This document shows, in pieces, positions 26,397 through 35,329 of a DNA stretch of 64,000 nucleotides; position 1 is the stretch's first letter; every line of letters begins with the position of its first letter. The translations under genes and the position numbers were made by a program. This DNA is from Pseudomonadota bacterium (GTDB lineage: Bacteria; Pseudomonadota; Alphaproteobacteria; Rhizobiales; Rhizobiaceae): the NCBI GenBank assembly GCA_020161665.1, contig JAIUPA010000016.1:62001-126000 (forward strand), read 5' to 3'. The notes under the pieces were generated by a model. It saw nothing but the letters and a program-made list of their open reading frames with translations. It was not told the origin of the DNA and searched no databases.

Positions 26397-26410
26397 AAGC
26401 ACGCGTGCTT
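26397..26410. promoter_or_regulatory. 14-bp palindrome at the uppP promoter
   Basis: AAGCACGCGTGCTT is a perfect palindrome that starts right after a TATATAAG -10-like hexamer (26392-26399), 48 bases before the uppP ATG. It would cover the uppP transcription start, a typical repressor position. No regulator is identified. Confidence 0.4.
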
Positions 26411-26457
26411 CGTTACAAGCGAAACGCGGTCTCCTCCCGCCGCATAAAGGATAAATC

Positions 26458-27330
26458 ATGGCTGACCAACCGATAATCAGCGCCTTGATTCTTGGTCTTA
26501 TTGAAGGCCTCACCGAATTCATTCCCGTCTCGTCCACGGCGCATGTATTGCTTGCCGGACATTTTCTGGGCTTCAAGTCACCGGGCAATACCTTCGCGGT
26601 GCTGATCCAGCTCGGGGCCATTCTGGCGATCCTGCTCGTTTATTTCAAAAAGCTTGTGAGCATCGCCGTAACCCTGCCGACATCCGAAGCCTCGCGTCAT
26701 TTCGTGGTGGCCGTTCTGGTCGGCTTCATGCCCGCGGCCATCATTGGCGCGATTGCCCACGACTTTATCAAGACGGTGCTCTTCGAAACCCCGGCGCTGA
26801 TTTGCGTGGTGCTCATTGTTGGCGGCATCATTCTGCTCGTCGTCGACAAGGTGGCGATCGTCACACCCGGCAAGAGCGCCCGTGATCAGGGCGTCATGCT
26901 GCTGGCCGTCGAGCGTTCGCGTCTTGCCTCGACCTATACGGATGCGCAGGCCTATCCCTATTCACTGGCCTTCAAGATTGGCCTGTGCCAGTGCCTGGCC
27001 ATGATCCCCGGCACCTCACGCTCCGGCTCCACCATTGTAGGTGCGCTGCTTCTGGGCGCTGACAAGCGGTCGGCGGCGGAGTTTTCCTTCTTCCTCGCCA
27101 TGCCTACCATGGCCGGGGCCTTCACGCTGGATCTCTACAAGAACCGCCATCTTCTGAGTTTTGACGATGGCATTGTGATCGGCCTTGGCTTCATCGCGGC
27201 CTTCGTTTCGGCGCTGCTCGTCGTGCGCTCGCTTCTCGATTTCGTCTCGCGTCGCGGTTACGCACCCTTTGCCTGGTGGCGCATTGCCGTCGGCACGCTG
27301 GGCCTCATCGGCCTTTATGCCTTCGGCTGA
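26458..27330 (+). CDS. uppP: undecaprenyl-diphosphatase UppP
   Basis: UppP (BacA) dephosphorylates undecaprenyl diphosphate in the inner membrane, recycling the lipid carrier for peptidoglycan. The 290-residue polytopic protein has both family motifs, [15 protein letters not shown] (about 16-30) and [15 protein letters not shown] (about 184-198), and about eight membrane helices. It starts at an ATG behind AAAGGATAAATC. It is monocistronic, with an intrinsic terminator after the stop. Confidence 0.96.
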   Translation: MADQPIISALILGLIEGLTEFIPVSSTAHVLLAGHFLGFKSPGNTFAVLIQLGAILAILLVYFKKLVSIAVTLPTSEASRHFVVAVLVGFMPAAIIGAIAHDFIKTVLFETPALICVVLIVGGIILLVVDKVAIVTPGKSARDQGVMLLAVERSRLASTYTDAQAYPYSLAFKIGLCQCLAMIPGTSRSGSTIVGALLLGADKRSAAEFSFFLAMPTMAGAFTLDLYKNRHLLSFDDGIVIGLGFIAAFVSALLVVRSLLDFVSRRGYAPFAWWRIAVGTLGLIGLYAFG

Positions 27331-27355
27331 GCCGCAAGACCACTGAAACGAGAAA

Positions 27356-27385
27356 AGCCCGCCGGGAGGACTGGCGGGCTTTTTC
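27356..27385 (+). terminator. terminator after uppP
   Basis: Stem AGCCCGCC / GGCGGGCT with a 9-base loop, followed by a T-run, 25 bases after the uppP stop. Confidence 0.85.
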
Positions 27386-27434
27386 TATGTCTGGCTGATA
27401 AAATAAAGGGCCGGAAAACCGACCCGTCATTCCA

Positions 27435-27593
27435 TTACTTGGCTTCTGCGGAGAGTGCTACCTCGCACGGATTGACACCGTAGGCGGGGTTGCAGTCGGG
27501 GCGGCCAGCGGCCACTTTGCCCGGGGACAGGAAAGAGCCGGTAAGGATGATGACTGCCGCGCATGCGAAGAAAAGCGCGATGGACTTGCCCAT
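27435..27593 (-). CDS. small secreted or membrane peptide of unknown function
   Basis: A 52-residue peptide starting MGKSIALFFACAAVIILTG, with an N-terminal hydrophobic segment (about 4-20), then a short region with two Cys (PDCNPAYGVNPCEV) that could form a disulfide. The ATG at 27593 has a GAGAGGC site. A -10-like TATAGA with TTGATT upstream lies in the preceding intergenic region on -. The longer in-frame start at 27695 looks less likely. I do not recognise it. It is probably a real small exported protein. Confidence 0.5.
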   Translation of the reverse strand: MGKSIALFFACAAVIILTGSFLSPGKVAAGRPDCNPAYGVNPCEVALSAEAK

Positions 27594-27912
27594 GGAAAAG
27601 TGCCTCTCAGAATTCCGATCATGCAGTTCTCGTGCCTCACTTTGGGGCACGTTTTTGCTGCGGTGGTGTCTATAGTGCATAACGCGCATAATCAATAAAC
27701 GTTCGTGCTAAACCCCGAGTTAACATCCAATAATTTCGGATGCTGCAATTTTGCAACGCACACTCCAGTGCAGAACGGGTGATTGACCCGCGGGGCGAAA
27801 ATCTCAGGAAGACTTGTTAATTCCCGGTGAAATCCGGGCAAAACAAAACCCGGACGATGGAAACCGTCCGGGTCTGCAAAAGTGCATCACTGCACGAATC
27901 GCTGCCTGAAAA
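27594..27912. other. 319-bp intergenic region
   Basis: No larger gene is seen. It holds a likely promoter for the small peptide on - (TTGATT / TATAGA near 27670-27700), a CGTGCC-N9-GGCACG hairpin with T-run on + (27631-27656), and the terminator of the NDUFA9-like gene. Confidence 0.4.
27849..27874 (-). terminator. terminator after the NDUFA9-like gene
   Basis: Stem ACCCGGACG / CGTCCGGGT with an 8-base loop. On - it is followed by TTTGTTTT, 39 bases after the stop. Confidence 0.75.
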
Positions 27913-28893
27913 TCAGGCGGCCTTCGACATGCGGGTGAACTGGCCCTGCGGGCGGAAATGCACCGTGTAGTCCGACAGAACGGAGTTCACGAGCACCGGA
28001 GAGATGCCGAGGCCCTTGATCGTCAGGCCGGCCGCTTCGGCGGCAGCCGACACCACGTTGTCCTTGTGCAGAAGCTCCACCTGGTCGCCGGTGAGCGGCG
28101 GCGTGATGAGCGGGATCTTTTCCGCGATCTTGCCGATCAGCGATGCAAGGCCAAAGGGCAGGGTCATCAGGGCGCGCTTGCGGCCGATGGTCTTGAGAAC
28201 GAGCTTGAGGCATTCCTCAAACGTCAGCACGTCCTGACCGCCGAGTTCATAGACAGCGCCGGGCTTCAGCACGCCGTCGACGGAGCGGGCGACGACTTCG
28301 GCCACGTCACCGGCATAAATCGGCTGGAACTTCGTCTGGCCGCCACCAATCAGCGGCAGAACGGGCAAGGTCTTGGCCATGGCCGCGAACTTGTTGAAGA
28401 AATCGTCTTCCGGGCCGAAGACCACCGACGGGCGGATGATGATGGCGTCCGGGATGGCGTCCAGAACGGCCTTTTCGGCGCGGCCCTTGGTCGAGGCATA
28501 GATCGAGGCCGAGTTGGCGTCTGCACCAATCGCCGAAAGATGCGTCAGCTTGGCACCGATGGCCTTGGCGGCAGCGGCAACCACGGCAGCGCCCTGTTCC
28601 TGAACCGACTTGAAGGTGTTCTTGCCGCTTTCAGCCAGAAGACCGACGCAGTTGATGACGTGATCGGAGCCTTCAACCGCCGTCTTGACCGAATCCGGAT
28701 AACGCAGATTGGCCTGAACGAAGGAAATCTGGCCGACATTGCCGAGCGGCTGCAGGAACAGCGCCAGATCCGGACGACGGCAGACCACGCGGATGCGATA
28801 ACCGCGCTTGGCGAGTGCCCCGACCACATAGCGGCCAACAAAGCCGGAACCGCCGATCACGGTTACAAGCGGAGGAAGGTTTGCCAGGGTCAT
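27913..28893 (-). CDS. complex I NDUFA9-subunit-family NAD(P)-binding protein
   Basis: A 326-residue atypical SDR related to the NDUFA9 accessory subunit of mitochondrial complex I, common in alphaproteobacteria. The nucleotide-binding motif is near the N-terminus (VTVIGGSGFVGRYVVGAL). Further motifs are THLSAIGADANS, YASTKGRAEKAV (YxxxK) and IIRPSVVFGPEDDFFNKFA. It may act with NADH:ubiquinone oxidoreductase or in lipid/quinone chemistry. The nuo genes are not here. It is preceded by GAGGAG and appears monocistronic. Confidence 0.85.
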   Translation of the reverse strand: MTLANLPPLVTVIGGSGFVGRYVVGALAKRGYRIRVVCRRPDLALFLQPLGNVGQISFVQANLRYPDSVKTAVEGSDHVINCVGLLAESGKNTFKSVQEQGAAVVAAAAKAIGAKLTHLSAIGADANSASIYASTKGRAEKAVLDAIPDAIIIRPSVVFGPEDDFFNKFAAMAKTLPVLPLIGGGQTKFQPIYAGDVAEVVARSVDGVLKPGAVYELGGQDVLTFEECLKLVLKTIGRKRALMTLPFGLASLIGKIAEKIPLITPPLTGDQVELLHKDNVVSAAAEAAGLTIKGLGISPVLVNSVLSDYTVHFRPQGQFTRMSKAA

Positions 28894-29014
28894 GAAAGGC
28901 TCCTCGAAGGTCTATGGTTGCACATGCGCAAGCTTATGAGGCTTCTTAACCGAATCGATGCGCAAGGTGAAGAGCGAAGAGGCCATGGAATAAGGCCGTT
29001 CGCCTAAAGCATGG

Positions 29015-29043
29015 CTCCCGAAAGCGGCAAGCCGTTTCGGGAG
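29015..29043. repeat. palindromic repeat-like hairpin downstream of the pyrF operon
   Basis: Arms CTCCCGAAAGCGG and CCGTTTCGGGAG pair with a single bulged G around a CAAG loop. They are flanked by CTAAAGCATG and GATGCA. The TAAAGCATG flank plus central hairpin is the build of short palindromic repeats scattered in Rhizobiales intergenic DNA. It may also end the - strand pyrF transcript. Confidence 0.4.
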
Positions 29044-29067
29044 AAAGATGCACGGAAAAGAAAGGCG

Positions 29068-29355
29068 TCAGACGCCTTCCACCACGATCATTTCCGCATC
29101 CGCCACTTCCTGACGGATTTTTGCGGCAATCTGGTATTCCGGCGAGTTGTAGCAGGCGACAGCCGCTTCCGCCGACGGAAACTCGATCACCACATTGCGG
29201 GCACGGGCCACGCCCTCAAGCGTGGTGGTGGCACCGCCGCGGGCGAGGAACTTCGCGCCATACTTCTCGAAAGCCGGGCGGGCAGCCTCGACGTAATCCT
29301 TGTAGCGTTCCGGGTCGCGGGAATCGACGCGGGCGATCCAGTATCCCTTCGGCAT
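29068..29355 (-). CDS. DUF1330 family protein
   Basis: A 95-residue protein of the DUF1330 (dimeric alpha/beta barrel) family: YWIARVDSRDPERYKDYVEAA near the start and VVIEFPSAEAAVACYNSPEYQ in the second half. The function is unknown. It is 11 bases downstream of pyrF and surely cotranscribed. Confidence 0.85.
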   Translation of the reverse strand: MPKGYWIARVDSRDPERYKDYVEAARPAFEKYGAKFLARGGATTTLEGVARARNVVIEFPSAEAAVACYNSPEYQIAAKIRQEVADAEMIVVEGV

Positions 29356-29366
29356 GGTCTTCTCCT

Positions 29367-30074
29367 TCAGGCCTTCGGTTCAAGAACAGTGCGCATTTCG
29401 TCCAGAATGGCGCGGGCCGCTTCACACGGGTCGCCGGCCTTGACGATGGGGCGGGCAACGACGAGATGAGTGGAACCGGCGCGAAGGGCCTCAGAAGGCG
29501 TCATCACGCGCTTCTGGTCGCCATGGTCGGCACCGGCGGGGCGAATGCCGGGGGTGACAATGGCCATGTCCGGCCCAAGGATCGGGCGCACCTTGGCGGA
29601 TTCTTCCGCCGAACAGACGATACCGCCCATGCCAGCCTCGCGAGCCTGCTTGGCACGCTTCAGCACCAGCGTTTCAGCCGTATCGGCATAACCGGCTTCA
29701 ATGAGGTCGGCATCGTCCATCGAGGTCAGAACCGTCACGCCCAGCAGCTTGAGCGGCGACCCGGCAGCAGCCTTGACGGCGGCGCGCATGGCCTTTGGAT
29801 AGGCGTGCAGCGTCAGCATGGAAACGCCCATACGGGCAATGTTTTCGACGCCGGAAGCGACCGTGTTGTCGATATCGAGGAGCTTCATGTCGAGGAAGAT
29901 TTTCTTCTCGCTCTCGATCAGTTCGCGGGCAAAGCGCAGGCCGCCGGCAAACAGAAGCTGATAGCCGATCTTGTAGAAGGAAATTTCGTCTCCCAGCGTC
30001 GAAACGATGGATTCGGCCTCTTTCAGCGTCGGCACATCAAGGCCGACGATGAGGCGATCCCGCACATCCGTCAT
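29367..30074 (-). CDS. pyrF: orotidine 5'-phosphate decarboxylase
   Basis: PyrF makes UMP from OMP, the last step of de novo pyrimidine synthesis. The 235-residue TIM-barrel protein has the active-site [11 protein letters not shown] (DxKxxD) motif, the N-terminal LIVGLDVPT strand and the C-terminal [16 protein letters not shown] phosphate-binding region. It leads a two-gene operon with the DUF1330 gene. Confidence 0.96.
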   Translation of the reverse strand: MTDVRDRLIVGLDVPTLKEAESIVSTLGDEISFYKIGYQLLFAGGLRFARELIESEKKIFLDMKLLDIDNTVASGVENIARMGVSMLTLHAYPKAMRAAVKAAAGSPLKLLGVTVLTSMDDADLIEAGYADTAETLVLKRAKQAREAGMGGIVCSAEESAKVRPILGPDMAIVTPGIRPAGADHGDQKRVMTPSEALRAGSTHLVVARPIVKAGDPCEAARAILDEMRTVLEPKA

Positions 30075-30195
30075 TGTCCCATCCTTTTCCCGATTTTCCG
30101 TTGCCGTCCCTTCGCACGCATGGCGTCATTCGGCAAGGCCCGACCCGTTGGGGCCGGGCGTTTCACGCGGCGGAAAGCAGCAAAAACGGGCGAGA

Positions 30196-30792
30196 TCAGC
30201 CGCGGCGATAGATCCAGAGCTGGGCCGGGGGGATATTGCGCACGATGAAATCGAAATGTTCGATCTGGTAGCGGTCCGGCCAGGCGATGACCGGCGAAAC
30301 CGGGCCATAGGTGATCTGGATCACCGGGCGGCCGGGCGGCAGAAGATCGAGCAGCTTGTCGATCAGCTGGACGCGGCGATACATCGGGAAATGCAGGAGC
30401 GGAATGGCCGAAATCACGCAGTCGAACTGCTGGCCTGCCCACTGGTCACCCAGCGTCTTCTCAATGTCGAAGGCATCGCCATTGATGAAGTTGACGCCCG
30501 GATAGGCCTTGACCAAGTGCTGGTAGAAATCGGTCGAGAACTCGATGGCCACCAGTTTTTCCGGCGCGATGCCGCGCTCAAGAATAGCCTTGGTGATAAT
30601 CCCGGTTCCGGGACCAAGCTCGAGAACCGGAAGACCCGACTGGGGATTGGCAATACTGGCCATCTTCTTGGCCGTCACCGCCGAGGTCGGCAGAATGGCA
30701 CCGACGTGCTTCGGCTTGTCGATCCAGCCCTTGATGAAGCGAATTTCTTCATCGAACTTCTGTTCGATTTTCTGCTTCAGGCGCATTGCCAT
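30196..30792 (-). CDS. pmtA: phosphatidylethanolamine N-methyltransferase PmtA
   Basis: PmtA methylates phosphatidylethanolamine stepwise to phosphatidylcholine with SAM at the membrane. The 198-residue protein matches the Sinorhizobium-type enzyme in layout: KFDEEIRFIKGW near the N-terminus, the signature PKHVGAILPTS, the SAM motif VLELGPGTGIITKAIL, and FDFIVRNIPPAQLW at the C-terminus. It stands alone between pyrF and dnaN, with 100-120 bp on each side. Confidence 0.92.
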   Translation of the reverse strand: MAMRLKQKIEQKFDEEIRFIKGWIDKPKHVGAILPTSAVTAKKMASIANPQSGLPVLELGPGTGIITKAILERGIAPEKLVAIEFSTDFYQHLVKAYPGVNFINGDAFDIEKTLGDQWAGQQFDCVISAIPLLHFPMYRRVQLIDKLLDLLPPGRPVIQITYGPVSPVIAWPDRYQIEHFDFIVRNIPPAQLWIYRRG

Positions 30793-30896
30793 ACTTCGGT
30801 TCTCCTCTGAACAAACCTACCGGCCAGACCCAAATGCCTTGTCGCAGTGATGCAACAGAAATGAACAATGCGCAATACACTCGGTGAAGATGCGCG

Positions 30897-32015
30897 TCAT
30901 ACGCGCATCGGCATCAGAACGTAAAGGGCATCCATGCCGTCGGTGTCGCGGATCAGCGTCGGCGAGCCGGCATCGGCCAGCAGGAAGACGGCTTCCTTGC
31001 CGCTGAGCTGGGCGGTGATATCGAGGAGATACTTGGCGTTGAAGCCGATTTCCATCGCATCGGCGTCGTAATCGGCCGCCAGTTCTTCCGTTGCACTGCC
31101 CGAATCCGGGTTGTTGACGGTCAGCGTCATCTGTCCACTGGAAAGCGCCAGCTTGACGGCGCGTCCGCGCTCGGAAGAGATGGTCGAAACGCGGTCGACG
31201 GCCTGAGCGAAGGCGGCGCATTCAATGCGCATTTCCTTGTCATTGCCGGACGGGATGACGCGCTGGTAATCCGGGAACGTGCCGTCGATCAGCTTCGAGG
31301 TCAGCACGATGGAGCCGACAGTCACGCGGATCTTGGCGTCGGAAACCTCGATCTTGGCGGTTGCCTCGGCATTGTCGGAAAGCTTCTGCAACTCGCCCAC
31401 GGTCTTGCGTGGAATGATGATGCCCGGCATGCCTTCAGAACCCGACGGTGCTTCCACTTCGGCGCGCGCCAGACGGTGGCCATCCGTGGCAACGGCGCGA
31501 AGCTTCAGCGCGCCAGCGCTTTCAATCGTGTGGAAGAAAATGCCGTTGAGGTAATAGCGCGTCTCTTCGGTCGAAATCGCAAACTGCGTGCGGTCGATTA
31601 GCATCTTCAGGTCGATGGCCTTGAGGCTGAACGCATGGCTGAAGCTTCCAGCCGTCAGGTCCGGGAAGTCCTGTTCCGGCAGGCACTGCAGCGAGAACTT
31701 CGAACGGCCCGAAGCCACCGTCATCGCCGCGCCATCCGGCGTCGTTGCCAGAAGTACTTCCGAGCCATCGGGCAGCTTGCGCACGATTTCGTAAAGCAGG
31801 TGGGCAGGCACCGTGGTCGCGCCGGCCTGTTCAACCATGGCGGGCGTCGCCTCGGTGATTTCGAGGTCAAGGTCGGTGGCCTTCATCGAAAGGCTGTCGC
31901 CTTCAGCGCGCAGAAGCACGTTCGAAAGGATCGGAATGGTGTTTCGCCGCTCTACGACACGGTGGACATGGTTCAGGGACTTGAGGAGGTTCGAGCGTTC
32001 AAGGGTAATACGCAT
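30897..32015 (-). CDS. dnaN: DNA polymerase III beta subunit (sliding clamp)
   Basis: DnaN is the processivity clamp. The ATG at 32015 gives 372 residues, the normal size, with three clamp domains (start MRITLERSNLLKSLNHV; C-terminal DAGSPTLIRDTDGMDALYVLMPMRV split around 350-372). The open frame runs 110 codons further upstream but is not clamp-like. It is not linked to dnaA, which is about 19 kb away, as usual in Rhizobiales. A 242-bp gap with an inverted repeat precedes it. Confidence 0.96.
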   Translation of the reverse strand: MRITLERSNLLKSLNHVHRVVERRNTIPILSNVLLRAEGDSLSMKATDLDLEITEATPAMVEQAGATTVPAHLLYEIVRKLPDGSEVLLATTPDGAAMTVASGRSKFSLQCLPEQDFPDLTAGSFSHAFSLKAIDLKMLIDRTQFAISTEETRYYLNGIFFHTIESAGALKLRAVATDGHRLARAEVEAPSGSEGMPGIIIPRKTVGELQKLSDNAEATAKIEVSDAKIRVTVGSIVLTSKLIDGTFPDYQRVIPSGNDKEMRIECAAFAQAVDRVSTISSERGRAVKLALSSGQMTLTVNNPDSGSATEELAADYDADAMEIGFNAKYLLDITAQLSGKEAVFLLADAGSPTLIRDTDGMDALYVLMPMRV

Positions 32016-32104
32016 AGGATACTGCCGCTTTCGATCATTCCAACCGGGCACGCCGGCTCGCATCGGTGAAATCCCGCCACCTGTGGCAAGACTGGTCCGC
32101 CAAA

Positions 32105-32130
32105 TTGCAAAAAGCAGGGCGGTTTTGCAA
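32105..32130. promoter_or_regulatory. inverted repeat in the dnaN-rsmI divergent region
   Basis: Perfect 8-bp arms TTGCAAAA and TTTTGCAA flank a 10-bp spacer. It lies 90-115 bases upstream of the dnaN ATG and about 130 bases before rsmI. It could be an operator for either gene. Confidence 0.4.
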
Positions 32131-32257
32131 GGGCCGATGGCGCTGCCTAAGACCTGCAACGCGCGTTCTTCACTGTTTCCACGCAAATCCGCTCTTGCAG
32201 CGCATCGGTCCGTCACCCATAACGGGGAAAATACAGGGCAAGGCTTGGGAGTGAACG

Positions 32258-33172
32258 GTGACGGATGGTGCAGTGCAGGGGTCGCAAGGGCCCGCCAGAA
32301 GCTTCCGCATCCATGATCATGTGATCCCGGCAAGGCCCATGGCACCGGGGCTTTATCTGGTGGCGACGCCCATCGGCAATCTGGGTGACATTACGCTTCG
32401 CGCGCTCGAAACGCTGGCCGGGGCCGATGTGGTGGCCTGCGAGGATACGCGCGTGACCCGCGTCCTGCTGGACCGTTACGGTATCCGTGCCCGTCCCTAT
32501 TCCTATCACGAGCACAATGCCGACGAGGCGGGCGAGAAGCTTCTGGCAGCCCTCGGCGAGGGCCGTTCCGTGGCGCTCGTCTCCGATGCCGGAACGCCGC
32601 TGGTGTCCGATCCGGGCTATCGCCTCGCCATCCGCGCCATCGAGGCAGGCTTCACGGTGATCCCCGTGCCGGGGGCGTCAGCGCCGCTGGCCGCCCTTTT
32701 AGGCTCGGGCCTGCCCAATGATGCCTTTCTCTTTGCAGGGTTTCTGCCGACCAAGGACAAGGCGCGCCGCGACCGGCTGAAGGAGCTGTCGCAGATCCCG
32801 GCAACGCTGATCTTCTTTGAATCGCCCCACCGTATTGCCGATACGCTTGCCGCCGCTGCCGAAGAGCTGGGGCCTGAACGCCCCGCCTCTGTCTGTCGCG
32901 AATTGACCAAGACATTCGAGGAATTCCGTCGGGGACCGCTCAGCGAACTTGCGGTGGAATTCGAAAGCCGCACGGTCAAGGGCGAGATCGTTCTGGTGAT
33001 TGGCCCGCCTGCGGAAGGGCAGGCTCTGGACCCCGCCGATATCGACCGCCTGTTGCGCGAACTTTCCGCCGACCGAGCCGCCGGGCAGGCGGCGACCGAA
33101 GCCTCGAAACTGACCGGCCTCCCGCGTCGTGACCTTTACCAGCGCCTGCTCGAACTCAAAGGCGGCGCATGA
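32258..33172 (+). CDS. rsmI: 16S rRNA 2'-O-ribose C1402 methyltransferase RsmI
   Basis: RsmI is a SAM-dependent methyltransferase of the tetrapyrrole methylase fold. The 304-residue product has LYLVATPIGNLGDITLRAL, DVVACEDTRVTRVLL, VSDAGTPLVSDPGYRL and FFESPHRIADTL. The start is a GTG at 32258, and an internal ATG at 32339 could also serve. It overlaps yraN by four bases. Confidence 0.95.
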   Translation: MTDGAVQGSQGPARSFRIHDHVIPARPMAPGLYLVATPIGNLGDITLRALETLAGADVVACEDTRVTRVLLDRYGIRARPYSYHEHNADEAGEKLLAALGEGRSVALVSDAGTPLVSDPGYRLAIRAIEAGFTVIPVPGASAPLAALLGSGLPNDAFLFAGFLPTKDKARRDRLKELSQIPATLIFFESPHRIADTLAAAAEELGPERPASVCRELTKTFEEFRRGPLSELAVEFESRTVKGEIVLVIGPPAEGQALDPADIDRLLRELSADRAAGQAATEASKLTGLPRRDLYQRLLELKGGA

Positions 33173-33525
33173 GCGAAGCCCGGCGGCAAAAGGCAGAACG
33201 GCGCGGCCGCTTTGCCGAGTGGATTGCCGCGCTCTGGTTGATGCTGAAGGGCTATCGTATTCTGGCGCTGCGTCACCGTACGCCGCTTGGCGAGATCGAC
33301 ATCATTGCCCGGCGCGGCGATCTGGTGGCCTTCATTGAGGTCAAGGCACGACGCGACACGGCTTTGGCGATCGATGCCGTGTCCGCCTCCGCGCAAAACC
33401 GCATCCGCGCCGCCAGCGAATTGTGGCTTGCTCGTCGCGCCGATGCGGCCAGACTTTCGCTGCGCTATGATATTATCGCCGTCTTGCCGTTTCGCCTGCC
33501 ACGGCACTTTCCAGACGCTTTTTGA
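33169..33525 (+). CDS. yraN: YraN/UPF0102 nuclease-like protein
   Basis: A 118-residue protein of the YraN family with a restriction-endonuclease-like core (GEIDIIARRGDLVAFIEVKAR, the D...ExK pattern). The biological role is unknown. The pairing with rsmI is widely conserved. Its start overlaps the rsmI stop. Confidence 0.9.
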   Translation: MSEARRQKAERRGRFAEWIAALWLMLKGYRILALRHRTPLGEIDIIARRGDLVAFIEVKARRDTALAIDAVSASAQNRIRAASELWLARRADAARLSLRYDIIAVLPFRLPRHFPDAF

Positions 33526-33610
33526 GCCGATTGCTAAAATGCAAGCAATCGCCTGAAGCCCGTTGTTACCTCTCTTTGCTATGCCGGGAGACAAGGACAA
33601 CAGGCTGGGG

Positions 33611-34126
33611 ATGAATATGGCCATCAAGCTTCTTCTGGGTGCCGCCATGGCAATGGCAGCGCGACCGTCGTTCAAGGAAAGCGGTAGCGAAAGCGCACCA
33701 TCGGCATTCGTGCCGGGAACCATTGAAGACATGACGATGAAGCCCGCGCCGATTGAGCCATCGTGGGTGATTGAGGGCAACCCTGAAGCCCGCCTGTCCG
33801 AGCATTCCAAAAGCGCCGACGACGCATCGGCCACGGCGGTCTGGGATTGCACGGCGGGCACGTTCCGCTGGTATTTCGGCTGGGACGAAACGGTCGTCAT
33901 TCTGGAAGGCGAGGTGCATGTGACCGCCGAGGACGGCCATACCCGCACGCTCAGCGCCGGTGATCTTGGCTATTTTCGCGCCGGCACCTGGGCCACCTGG
34001 AAGGTGGACAACTATGTGCGCAAGGTGGCCTTCGTCCGCCGTCCGTTCCCCAACCTGATGGTAGCCGCCATGAAGCTGAAAAAGCTGTTGCGGGGCGACA
34101 ATTCCGGCTCCGGTCTTGCGGCTTAA
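33611..34126 (+). CDS. cupin-domain protein
   Basis: A 171-residue protein with one cupin_3/EutQ-like domain at about 75-150: TFRWYFGWDETVVILEGEV, then LSAGDLGYFRAGTWATWKV. The metal-binding His residues of classic cupins are mostly replaced, so enzyme activity is doubtful. The start is uncertain among ATG 33581, 33611 and 33617 and TTG 33563. It sits between yraN and gshB. The function is unknown. Confidence 0.7.
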   Translation: MNMAIKLLLGAAMAMAARPSFKESGSESAPSAFVPGTIEDMTMKPAPIEPSWVIEGNPEARLSEHSKSADDASATAVWDCTAGTFRWYFGWDETVVILEGEVHVTAEDGHTRTLSAGDLGYFRAGTWATWKVDNYVRKVAFVRRPFPNLMVAAMKLKKLLRGDNSGSGLAA

Positions 34127-34216
34127 TCTTAGCGCGCGGCAAAGTTTTCGCCCGCGCGTTGCCAAGCCTTGAACGGCATCCTAAATAGAGCGGACTTTCC
34201 AACCGGGGAAACCACC

Positions 34217-35164
34217 ATGGCGAAAATCCGCAACGTCGCGGTCCAGATGGACCACGTCTCGACCATCAACATCGCAGGTGATTCCACCTTCGCGATGAGC
34301 CTTGAGGCACAGGCGCGCGGCTATAAGCTGTTTCACTACACGCCCGACCGTCTGAGCCTTCGCGACGGCAAGCTTTTCGCCACGGTGGAGCCGATGGAAG
34401 TGCGCGACGTGAAGGGAGACCACTTCACGCTCGGCGCGCCCGAGCGTGTCGAACTGTCGACCATGGATGTGGTGCTGCTGCGTCAGGACCCACCGTTTGA
34501 CATGGCCTACATCACCACCACCCATCTGCTGGAAACCATTCACCCGAAGACACTGGTGGTGAATGATCCGGCCTGGGTGCGCAATTCCCCGGAGAAGATC
34601 TTCGTCACGGAATTCGCTGACCTGATGCCTGCAACGCTGATTACCCGCGATGTCTCGGAAATCGCCCGTTTCCGCGCTGAAATGGGCGATATCATCCTGA
34701 AGCCGCTTTACGGCAATGGGGGTGCGGGCGTTTTCCATTCCTCGCGGGATGACCGCAACTTTTCTTCGCTGATGGAGATGTTCGGCCAGATGTTCCGCGA
34801 ACCCATTATCGCGCAGGCCTATCTGCCGGCCGTGCGCAAGGGCGACAAGCGCATCCTGCTGGTCGATGGGGAGCCGGTCGGCGCCATCAACCGCGTGCCT
34901 GCCGAACACGACAGCCGCTCCAATATGCATGCCGGAGGCCGTCCCGAACCCACCGAACTGACGGCGCGCGAAAAGGAAATCTGCGCCCGCATCGGGCCCG
35001 CATTGCGCGAACGCGGCTTCCTTCTGGTGGGCATTGATGTGATTGGCAACTACATGACGGAAATCAACGTCACGTCGCCGACCGGCCTTCGCGAAGTCAA
35101 GCGCTTTGGCGGTGCCGACATTGCCTCCCTCTTCTGGGACGCCGTGGAACGCAAGCGCGCCTGA
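34217..35164 (+). CDS. gshB: glutathione synthetase
   Basis: GshB joins gamma-glutamylcysteine and glycine with ATP. The 315-residue ATP-grasp enzyme has [20 protein letters not shown] at the N-terminus, [15 protein letters not shown] (ATP lid), [19 protein letters not shown] and [13 protein letters not shown]. The ATG at 34217 follows GGGGAAACC. The 16-codon upstream extension is not used. rsmI, yraN and gshB are commonly neighbours in this order. Confidence 0.96.
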   Translation: MAKIRNVAVQMDHVSTINIAGDSTFAMSLEAQARGYKLFHYTPDRLSLRDGKLFATVEPMEVRDVKGDHFTLGAPERVELSTMDVVLLRQDPPFDMAYITTTHLLETIHPKTLVVNDPAWVRNSPEKIFVTEFADLMPATLITRDVSEIARFRAEMGDIILKPLYGNGGAGVFHSSRDDRNFSSLMEMFGQMFREPIIAQAYLPAVRKGDKRILLVDGEPVGAINRVPAEHDSRSNMHAGGRPEPTELTAREKEICARIGPALRERGFLLVGIDVIGNYMTEINVTSPTGLREVKRFGGADIASLFWDAVERKRA

Positions 35165-35329
35165 TGCTTGATCGCGGCGGCGCGTCTGCGCTGCCGTGGT
35201 TTGTTCCGCGCAACAACCGCCTGCAACCTGAATACCCGTGCGACGCGAATTTGTTCGCATATTGTTCTTGTTGTATTCCGCCTGATGTGCCAGATTGCCG
35301 GTCACAGGCGGTTGTGAGGACATTGGGGC

